Shown here: one piece after another, positions 17,145 through 24,436 of the stretch
Layout: each line of letters starts with the position of its first letter
Position numbering within the stretch: position 1 is the first letter of the stretch
NCBI GenBank assembly: GCA_035944555.1
Contig: DASZAY010000009.1
Coordinates: 62,001-126,000, forward strand
Direction of reading: 5' to 3'
DNA from: CADCWK01 sp035944555
Lineage (GTDB): Bacteria > Chloroflexota > Chloroflexia > Thermomicrobiales > UBA6265
Length of the DNA stretch: 64,000 bases
The notes under the pieces: generated by a model
Seen by the model: only the letters and a program-made list of their open reading frames with translations
What the model was told of the DNA's origin: nothing
Databases searched by the model: none
Position numbers and translations under genes: made by a program

Positions 17145-20100
17145 ATGCCCACGTTCCGCGAAGTGACCCAGCGCGCCGATTTCCCCGCGATGGAGCGCGA
17201 GACTCTCGCCTGGTGGCAGCGCGACGGGATCGTCGAGCGCTACCTACACCGCAACGACGGTGCGGACGAGCGGTTCTCGTTCATCGACGGGCCGATCACC
17301 GCCAACAACCCGATGGGCGTCCACCACGCCTGGGGCCGGACCTACAAGGACCTGTTCCAGCGATACAACGCCATGCTCGGCAAGGAGCAGCGGTTCCAGA
17401 ACGGCTTTGACTGCCAGGGGCTCTGGGTCGAGGTCGAGGTCGAGAAGGAACTCGGCCTCAAGAGCAAGCGCGACATCGAGGCGTACGGCGTTGCCGAGTT
17501 CGTCGAGCTCTGCAAGCAGCGGGTCCGGCGATTCTCGAAGCGCCAGACCGACCAGTCGATCCGGATGGGCTACTGGATGGACTGGGACAATTCCTACTTC
17601 ACCGATTCCGAGGAGAACAATTACACGATCTGGCACTTCCTCAAGACCTGCCACGAGAAGGGCTGGGTCTACAAGGGCCACGACACCATGCCGTGGTGCC
17701 CTCGCTGCGGCACGGGCCTGTCCGAGCACGAGATCGTAACCGAGGGGTACAAGGACCGCACCCACCTCAGCATCTACGCCCGCCTGCCACTGCAGGACGA
17801 GGCCGGTGCCGATCTGCTGGTCTGGACCACCACGCCCTGGACCCTGCCCGCCAACGTCGCCGCCGCCGTCCACCCGGAGATTACCTACGCTCGCGTCGAG
17901 TACACGGTCAAGGGCGAGCAGCGCGCGTCGTACCTGGCCAAGGACCTCGTCCGGAAGGTGATCTCCGGCCAGCATACGATCACCGCCGAGGTGCCGGGCA
18001 GCGAGCTGGTCGGGCGGCGCTACACCGGGCCGTTCGACGAGCTGGAGGCCGCACAGGGCGTCGAGCACCGCGTCATCCCGTGGACCGACGTCTCCGCCGA
18101 CGAAGGCACCGGCATCGTTCACATCGCCCCGGGCTGCGGCAAGGAGGACTTCGCCCTCTCCAAGGTCGAGGACCTGCCGGTCATCGCGCCGATCGACGAG
18201 TTCGGCGTCTACGTCGAAGGGTTCGCCGACCTCTCCGGGCGCTACGTCCACGAGGTCGCCAACGACATCCTGGAGAAGCTGACGGCCAGCGGCCATGTCC
18301 ATCGCGCCGAGCAGTACACGCACCGCTACCCGGTCTGCTGGCGCTGCGGAACGGACCTCGTCTTCCGGCTGGTCGATGAGTGGTTCATCTCCATGAACGA
18401 GCTCCGCCGGACCATGATGGACGTCACGAGGCAGATCAACTGGATCCCGTCGTTCGGCCGGGAGCGCGAGCTGGACTGGCTCGAGCACATGGACGACTGG
18501 ATGATTTCCAAGAAGCGGTACTGGGGGCTGGCCCTCCCGATCTATGTCTGCGACGACTGCGACCACTTCGAGGTTCTCGGCTCCAAGGACGAATTACGCG
18601 AGCGGGCGACGGGCGGCTGGGACGAGTTCGACGGCCATACGCCCCACCGGCCATACATCGATGCCGTCACCATCGCCTGCCCGTCCTGCGGTGGTACGGC
18701 GCACCGGGTCAAGGACGTCGGCAACCCGTGGCTGGACGCCGGCATCGTCCCGTTCTCGACGCTGCACTACCTGACCGATCGCGAGTACTGGGACAAGTGG
18801 TTCCCGGCCGACCTGATCAGCGAGAGCTTCCCGGGCCAGTTCCGGAACTGGTTCTACTCACTGATCGCGCAGGGCTCCGCCCTTACCGGCCAGCCGGCCT
18901 TCCGCAACGTCTTCTCGTACGCCCTCATGCGCGACGAGAACGGCGAGGAGATGCACAAGTCCAAGGGGAACGCGATCTGGCTGGACGACGCCGCCGAGGA
19001 GATCGGCATCGACACGATGCGGTGGCTGTTCAGCACGGTCAACCCGACGGCCAACGTGAACTTCGGCCCGAACATCACCGACGGCGTCCGGCGGCGGTTC
19101 ATCCTGCCGCTCTGGAACTGCTACGCCTTCTTCGCCAACTACGCCCGCCTGGACGGGTTCGATCCGACCGCTCCGGGGGCTGTCCCGCCGCTGGCCGAGC
19201 GAGCCCTCATGGACCGGTGGATCGTCTCCCGGCTCAACCAGGTGATCGCCGCCGTCCGGGAGCGGCTCGATAGCCATGACCCGGCCGGCGCCGCCAACGA
19301 GATCGAGCGGTTCGTCGTCGAGGAGCTGTCCAACTGGTACATCCGGCGCAACCGCCGCCGATTCTGGCGGGCCGAGGGCGACGCCGACAAGCTCGCCGCC
19401 TACGGGACGCTCTACGAGGTCATGGTCACCGTCAGCAAGCTGCTGGCGCCGTTCGTCCCGTTCCTCGCCGACGAGATCTACGGCAACCTCGTCCGCGACA
19501 TCAATGCTGACGCGCCGCCCTCGGTCCACCTGACCGACTTCCCGGTCTCGGACGCGGCGGCGATCGACGAGAAGCTGAGTGCCGACATGGCGGTGGTGCT
19601 CGAGGTCGTCAACCTCGGCCACGCCGCCCGGCAGGAGGGCAACGTCAAGGTCCGGCAGCCGCTGCCGGCGCTGCTCGTCTACAGCCAGCGGACCGGCGCG
19701 TCGTCGGCACTGGACCGGCTGGGCGATCTGATCACCGATGAGCTGAATGTTAAGGCCGTCCGGCCGCTGGCGGTCGAGGAGCTCGGTGATGTCGTCGAGT
19801 ACGACATCCGGCCGAACCTCAAGGTGCTCGGACCCCGGTTCGGCAAGCGGCTCGGCGCCGTTCGGCAGGCGCTCGGCGCGCTAGTCCCGGCCGACATCGC
19901 CGCCAGCGTGGCGGCCGGACAGCCCATCGCGCTGGCCCTGCCAGATGGCGAGGGCGTCGAGCTTGCCCCGGAGGACGTGCTGGTCGACCTGATCAAGCGG
20001 TCTGGCTTCGCGGCCGCCCAGAGCGCGTCGGCGACGGTCGTGCTCGACACCAATCTGACCGTCGAGTTGATCGAGGAAGGGCTGGCCCGCGACTTCGTCC

Positions 20101-20420
20101 GTGGTATCCAGGACGCCCGCAAGGACGCCGGCTACCGGGTCGAGGACCGGATCGAGTTGACGTGGGAGGCTGACCCGGAAATCGGCGACGCGCTCCGCAA
20201 CTTCGAGCGGACGATCGCCGGCGAGGTCCTGGCGACCTTGATCAGCGGGCAGACCGTCACTGGGGCCAGCGACCAGGTTCGCCCACAGGCCGAGGGACAG
20301 ACGCACGGGACCGCGGGAACCGGCTCCCGGCTCGACGACGGCACCTGGGTCGACCAGATCCAGGTCGGCGACCACCATGTCAGGATCGCGATGAAGCAGG
20401 TGGCACCCGTCGCCAGCTGA
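17145..20420 (+). CDS. ileS: Isoleucine--tRNA ligase
   Basis: Charges tRNA-Ile. The 1091-residue class I synthetase has its HIGH-type motif as HHAWG (residues 60-64, in NPMGVHHAWGRTYKD) and its KMSKS-type motif as HKSKGN near residue 603. A CP1 editing domain with TTPWTLPAN lies between them, and a long C-terminal region follows the anticodon-binding domain. The HHxxG signature and length place it nearer the eukaryote-like (type 2) IleRS group than the E. coli type. The ATG at 17145 is used because the 70 upstream codons fall inside the T-box leader. It is controlled by that leader. Confidence 0.96.
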   Translation: MPTFREVTQRADFPAMERETLAWWQRDGIVERYLHRNDGADERFSFIDGPITANNPMGVHHAWGRTYKDLFQRYNAMLGKEQRFQNGFDCQGLWVEVEVEKELGLKSKRDIEAYGVAEFVELCKQRVRRFSKRQTDQSIRMGYWMDWDNSYFTDSEENNYTIWHFLKTCHEKGWVYKGHDTMPWCPRCGTGLSEHEIVTEGYKDRTHLSIYARLPLQDEAGADLLVWTTTPWTLPANVAAAVHPEITYARVEYTVKGEQRASYLAKDLVRKVISGQHTITAEVPGSELVGRRYTGPFDELEAAQGVEHRVIPWTDVSADEGTGIVHIAPGCGKEDFALSKVEDLPVIAPIDEFGVYVEGFADLSGRYVHEVANDILEKLTASGHVHRAEQYTHRYPVCWRCGTDLVFRLVDEWFISMNELRRTMMDVTRQINWIPSFGRERELDWLEHMDDWMISKKRYWGLALPIYVCDDCDHFEVLGSKDELRERATGGWDEFDGHTPHRPYIDAVTIACPSCGGTAHRVKDVGNPWLDAGIVPFSTLHYLTDREYWDKWFPADLISESFPGQFRNWFYSLIAQGSALTGQPAFRNVFSYALMRDENGEEMHKSKGNAIWLDDAAEEIGIDTMRWLFSTVNPTANVNFGPNITDGVRRRFILPLWNCYAFFANYARLDGFDPTAPGAVPPLAERALMDRWIVSRLNQVIAAVRERLDSHDPAGAANEIERFVVEELSNWYIRRNRRRFWRAEGDADKLAAYGTLYEVMVTVSKLLAPFVPFLADEIYGNLVRDINADAPPSVHLTDFPVSDAAAIDEKLSADMAVVLEVVNLGHAARQEGNVKVRQPLPALLVYSQRTGASSALDRLGDLITDELNVKAVRPLAVEELGDVVEYDIRPNLKVLGPRFGKRLGAVRQALGALVPADIAASVAAGQPIALALPDGEGVELAPEDVLVDLIKRSGFAAAQSASATVVLDTNLTVELIEEGLARDFVRGIQDARKDAGYRVEDRIELTWEADPEIGDALRNFERTIAGEVLATLISGQTVTGASDQVRPQAEGQTHGTAGTGSRLDDGTWVDQIQVGDHHVRIAMKQVAPVAS

Positions 20421-20458
20421 TGCCGTGCGGCAGCCAGTGAACGTGTGACCCAGGATGA

Positions 20459-20498
20459 GACGACCCGGCGGGACCGATTCGTGTTCCGCCGGGTCGTC
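20459..20498 (+). terminator. Inverted repeat after ileS
   Basis: A 13-bp perfect stem (20459-20471 with 20486-20498, 14-nt loop) lies 40 nt after the ileS stop. It is a probable terminator, though without a T run. It also argues that the next gene starts after it. Confidence 0.6.
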
Positions 20499-20519
20499 CT
20501 GTACCCGAAGAGAAGGGTA

Positions 20520-21068
20520 GTGGCGGTGGCGCTCGGTGATGACTGGGTCTGGAACGCGTTCTGGCTGGAAACCATCCGCGACTTCGTCATCATGTTCGTC
20601 GCGTTCGCACTGGCCTATCTCGCGGCGCTCCGCATCTTCCAGCGCGAGCAGCGGGTTGCCGACGAAGCCCGGGATCGGGAGCTCGCGCGCCGGGAGAGCG
20701 ATCGTGAGCAGCAGCGACGGGTGATCGCACTCGATCGAGAACACCTCGCCATGGCGCAGCTCTACAAACTGGCTCTCCGTGGCCAAGCCATCCACGAGCG
20801 GGCCGCCGAGCTCCAGCCGCAATCCCGGTCGCGCGACGGAGCCGGAGCCGGTGCCAACAAAGGCGAAGCAGATCGCAAGCGCCTGTTGGAGGACTTCAGC
20901 TTCTGGCAGATCAACGGGTTGTCCTTCATTCCCGAGTACGCCGATACCGAGGCCGGGCGCATCGCGAAGGCCTTCACGGCCCGTGGTCGCCACGTCTTCT
21001 GGCTGATGACGGACCCGACGCCGGACCTCGCCGCAGCCAGTGAGGCGAGGTCCGGGTTCAACGCGTAG
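20520..21068 (+). CDS. Membrane-anchored coiled-coil protein of unknown function, possibly interrupted by an amber codon
   Basis: I do not recognise the family. From GTG 20520 the protein has one membrane helix (FVIMFVAFALAYLAALRIF, about residues 23-41). A highly charged Arg/Glu/Gln segment follows that should form a coiled coil, then a compact C-terminal part. An earlier GTG at 20445 would put codons inside the ileS terminator, so I prefer 20520. The TAG at 21066 is followed in the same frame by 31 more sense codons with strong G/C third-position bias before TGA at 21162, as if the gene once continued. It may be a slightly truncated gene or need readthrough. Confidence 0.6.
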   Translation: MAVALGDDWVWNAFWLETIRDFVIMFVAFALAYLAALRIFQREQRVADEARDRELARRESDREQQRRVIALDREHLAMAQLYKLALRGQAIHERAAELQPQSRSRDGAGAGANKGEADRKRLLEDFSFWQINGLSFIPEYADTEAGRIAKAFTARGRHVFWLMTDPTPDLAAASEARSGFNA

Positions 21069-21312
21069 ACGGACGAGATCTTCGCGAAGCTCAACTCACT
21101 GAGCGACCTCGACATGCTTTCGCCCGACTTCTTCCGGCGCGACGTGGGTACCGGCGTGTCGTGACAGGGAGGGGAAGGGGCGTCGGCACCGTTCCACCAC
21201 GTGACGATGCCTGGCCTGGGTGCCCCCTCTTGCGGGTGATCACCGCCGACAACACCCCCTGCCTCCGCTTATCGTCCGGAGCCGGGTTCCAGCGTGATCC
21301 AATTCCCTGCGG

Positions 21313-22299
21313 TCAGTCTTGAGCAAGGCTCAAGACGATGCGGTCGACCTCCCCGGTTGCTTCCTCTCCCAGGATGCTCAGGATCGCCGTCGCCTGGCAT
21401 TGCAGGCCCGGGAGGTCCCAGACCTGGATTCGGCGCATCCCCGGCCGTGTGGCGGTCGGGAGGCTGACGAATGTCTGGAGCAATGTCGCGTCTGGCGGCA
21501 GAAAGTATTCGACCAGCGTGATCGCGCCCCTGACCGAGATCGTCGTCGTTGGGATCGCCTCAATCTCGGTTACGAACAGCTCGTTGCCAGTCGTCATCGT
21601 TCCAAGCAGGAGCGACCCGTCCAGTGGCGGCTGTTCGACCAGCAGCGCGCGCTGGGACGCGCCGCCATGACCATAGGCCTCGAACCAAGCGTTCACCGGC
21701 GCGCCGATGACCGCGTCTGCGCCGTTGGGTACGAAGTCGTGGACGTCCTCGGATTCCATCCCGACCGTCGCGTGGGTGTAGAGCCAGGGGGGCGAGGGGC
21801 CGTCGCCGGGCGTCGGGCGGACTTCCATGACCATGACGTTGCCGGTCCGGCCCGTCTGATTGGCCAGATCCTCGCTCTGGTGGATGGTCAGGTTGAAGCC
21901 CTCGCCGCCGTATCGCAGCGCTCCGCCGCTGAACGTCGCCATGCGTTCGGCGTCTCCGGGCATGAACCGCGAATCGCCGAGGCGGATGTCCCCGTCGTCC
22001 AGCCCTCCACGCGGGAAACCCGTCAGGTCAACCTCGACCAGGTCCGCGTGGTCGTCCGTGAAGCGGACCGCATAGACGGCGGGACTTTCCTCGGCGGGGT
22101 ACCTGATCAGGCCGGATTCGAGTGTGGTGCCATTGCCAAAGTGGTGCTCGAAGGCCGCCTCGTAGTCGCCAAGCAGTGGTCCATCCGGGTCCGGTGTCCC
22201 ACCGGATCCTACGCGTCCCCGGGGTTCCGGTAGCGGGGCGAGGATGGCCGCGCCTGCCGTGAGTCCCAACAGGCGACGGCGACTCAGCATCAAGTTCAT
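21313..22299 (-). CDS. Tat-exported protein of unknown function
   Basis: A 328-residue secreted or surface protein that I cannot assign to a family. It starts at ATG 22299 (MNLMLSRRRLLG) with GAGAGGGGAACGC upstream. The twin-arginine motif SRRRLLG and a short hydrophobic core end near residue 30. The mature part is rich in Gly, Asp and beta-strand-like segments and lacks further membrane helices. The paired T/S-rich strands suggest an all-beta adhesion or sensor fold, but that is a guess. It stands alone; the next gene downstream is on the other strand. Confidence 0.6.
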   Translation of the reverse strand: MNLMLSRRRLLGLTAGAAILAPLPEPRGRVGSGGTPDPDGPLLGDYEAAFEHHFGNGTTLESGLIRYPAEESPAVYAVRFTDDHADLVEVDLTGFPRGGLDDGDIRLGDSRFMPGDAERMATFSGGALRYGGEGFNLTIHQSEDLANQTGRTGNVMVMEVRPTPGDGPSPPWLYTHATVGMESEDVHDFVPNGADAVIGAPVNAWFEAYGHGGASQRALLVEQPPLDGSLLLGTMTTGNELFVTEIEAIPTTTISVRGAITLVEYFLPPDATLLQTFVSLPTATRPGMRRIQVWDLPGLQCQATAILSILGEEATGEVDRIVLSLAQD

Positions 22300-22397
22300 G
22301 CGTTCCCCTCTCACGTGCGGCGCCCAAGGCCATTCCGGTTCGCGCCGCTGCCCTCGTCAACGCATGCCAAGCGGGAACGTTTCGCCCGGCAACGATG

Positions 22398-23543
22398 TCA
22401 GGCGCCGAGAAGGCGTGTCTCGCCGGAGGCCAGCTTGGCCCACCAGTGGTCGTACCGGCGGAAAGGGGCGGTATCTCCTCGCTCCCTAAACATGGCCAAC
22501 AGGCTCGCGGCCTCGGCGCCCAGTTCATCCCATACGGCTGCCGGAAGGGGATGGAATGCCATCGCTTCGATCGAGGGGCCGGAGCTTCGCCAGACGCCAG
22601 CGACCTGCCCGTCGACCAGCAGCGTCGGGAGGGCATCGCCGTTGGTCCGGATGACGAGCTTGCGGTAGCCATCCGGGATGGAGCGCGCCCGGTCCTGGTG
22701 GGCGAGGAGCAGGTTGTCCCACATCCCGAGCAGCCGCGGCGGGGCCGGGGTATCGCCGTCCACCAGCTCGGCGCCGGGGAGGTCGTAGAGCTCTGGCCGG
22801 GCAGAACCATCCAGCCGGACGACGCCGTCACCGAGGGCGACGATCGCCTGGCGCACCCGGCCACGCTGGACCATCGCGAACTGCGCGATATCCGCGACGG
22901 TTGCCGGGCCGAATCCGGTCAAGTACCGCAGGACGAGCTGCAGGAGTCCCCGGTCGTGTGCGGAAGGGTCGTCGAGCACGGGCGGGTCGGGCGGGGCCCG
23001 GTAGCAGACCCGCCCGTCGAACGACCACGGGCCGCCGGTCGGCGACCGGCGCAGGGGAGCGTACTGGCGGATGCCGTGCCAGCCGGACGGGTCCCGGTCG
23101 GCGCCATGCCGTTCGGCCAGCCAGGCGGCACATTCAGCCGCGGTTCGCCCATCGGCAACGTAGGCGAGCAAGCCGGGCAGCATCGCATCGACATGCGCGT
23201 GCGTCAGGCTAGATGCGAGAAAGCGGCTGTCCAGCTTCGCCGCCCGCAGCGACGGCTCCGGCGCCTCGCGGAAGATCCGGTAGTCATCACCGTCGACCGC
23301 ATGGAGGGTCAGGCGCAGCACGTTCGCCTTCACCATGGCGCCGTCGGCGAACGCCGCATCGAGGTTTGTGGGCTGGAAGTCGCGGATGCGATTCCAGAGC
23401 GCCACGTACGGGGACGACGGCATCTGCGCCTGCAGCGCGACCACCTGCCGCGTCGCCTCCCGCACTGGGAGCGTGCACCGTTCGAGCAGCTGTTGCCGGG
23501 CAAGGGTCGTCCGGTTGAGCTGGGCAGCGGTGGGACCTGTCAC
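22398..23543 (-). CDS. Winged-helix DNA-binding protein, HTH_42 family (AlkZ/YcaQ superfamily)
   Basis: A 381-residue protein of the HTH_42 (PF06224) family, whose studied members AlkZ and YcaQ are DNA glycosylases that open interstrand crosslinks or remove bulky alkyl bases. Features seen are REATRQVVALQAQMPSSPYVALWNRI near the start and a central LVLRYLTGFGPATVADIAQF winged-helix segment. ARQQLLER at the very start fits the family. The start is GTG 23543, which overlaps the stop of the AlkD-like gene (GTGA), so the two are translationally coupled. Crosslink repair is an inference from family and partner. Confidence 0.78.
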   Translation of the reverse strand: MTGPTAAQLNRTTLARQQLLERCTLPVREATRQVVALQAQMPSSPYVALWNRIRDFQPTNLDAAFADGAMVKANVLRLTLHAVDGDDYRIFREAPEPSLRAAKLDSRFLASSLTHAHVDAMLPGLLAYVADGRTAAECAAWLAERHGADRDPSGWHGIRQYAPLRRSPTGGPWSFDGRVCYRAPPDPPVLDDPSAHDRGLLQLVLRYLTGFGPATVADIAQFAMVQRGRVRQAIVALGDGVVRLDGSARPELYDLPGAELVDGDTPAPPRLLGMWDNLLLAHQDRARSIPDGYRKLVIRTNGDALPTLLVDGQVAGVWRSSGPSIEAMAFHPLPAAVWDELGAEAASLLAMFRERGDTAPFRRYDHWWAKLASGETRLLGA

Positions 23544-24259
23544 ACGCTCGTCCTCATCCGCCCGGCGCGCTCCTCCGGTGAGTGATGCTCGACCGAGTAC
23601 CAGAGCATCGTTCGTGGCATCGTCGCGGCGTGTAGCTCGAGGAACGTGACCAGTGCCGGGCGGTCCTTCCGGCCGACTTCCCGGAGCCAGCCCCCGACCG
23701 CTTTCCGGATCAGGTCGTGTGGGTCGCTGACCAGAATCTCGGCGACCTGGAGGGTCGGCTCGAGCTGGCCCTGCCGGATCGCGTAAGACGTGGCGTAGAT
23801 GGCCGTCCGTCGCTCCCAGACGTTGTCCGATCGCGCCAGCCCGGCCAGCGTGTCCAGCGGTTGCCCGAAGAGGTACCGCCCGACGACATACGGGGCGGCC
23901 AGATCGACGAGGTCCCAGTTGTTGATCCGGTCGATGCGCCGCCGGTACAGCCCGTAGAGGGCAGCCAGGTCCTCCGTCCCGGTGCGCTTCCGGCGGCCGC
24001 GCTTGTCCATCACGCTGCAGGCGCCGGCCCGGGCCTCGTGGATCGGGCTCTCGAGCAGGCGCTCGATCTCGTTCAGCGGGAGGTCGATCGCCTCCTTCGC
24101 CAGCCCGAAGACCTTGCCCATGGGCACCCCGATGAACTCGTCGCCAGCGCCGTACTCGCCGTCGCCGGTCCGGAAGTATCGCTGGATCTTCTCGCGCTGA
24201 TCGTCCGTCGCGAGCTCTTCGAGGCGCGTCATGAAGGTGCTGGCGTCGGGGACCGTCAT
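23540..24259 (-). CDS. AlkD-like DNA alkylation repair protein
   Basis: A 239-residue all-helical HEAT-like repeat protein of the DNA alkylation repair (AlkD/AlkC) family, which excises N3- and N7-alkylated purines. Visible marks are KVFGLAKE, IHEARAGACSVMD, NNWDLVDLAAPYVVG and WERRTAIYATSYAIR. The Trp/Asp of NNWDLVD corresponds to the DNA-contacting positions of AlkD. The ATG at 24259 heads a two-gene operon with the HTH_42 protein. The pairing of two alkyl-lesion glycosylase families supports a shared role in alkylation damage. Confidence 0.9.
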   Translation of the reverse strand: MTVPDASTFMTRLEELATDDQREKIQRYFRTGDGEYGAGDEFIGVPMGKVFGLAKEAIDLPLNEIERLLESPIHEARAGACSVMDKRGRRKRTGTEDLAALYGLYRRRIDRINNWDLVDLAAPYVVGRYLFGQPLDTLAGLARSDNVWERRTAIYATSYAIRQGQLEPTLQVAEILVSDPHDLIRKAVGGWLREVGRKDRPALVTFLELHAATMPRTMLWYSVEHHSPEERAGRMRTSV

Positions 24260-24436
24260 CGTTCACCTGCCCATCTGGTGAGTTCGCCGGCGGATACCCC
24301 TGCGAGTCCAAAGCCGGCCGCCAGGGACACCCGCTCCCGATGATAGAATTATCCGGTCAGGGCAGGGCGCCAGTGTGGGCGACCGCACGGTGTCCCTGTG
24401 AAGGTATCCGCCGCACCGACAGCGAGAGGTTCAGGC

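Noticed and set aside
20445..20519. Earlier GTG start for the coiled-coil gene
   Set aside because: These codons overlap a 13-bp inverted repeat that looks like the ileS terminator; the GTG at 20520 avoids it.
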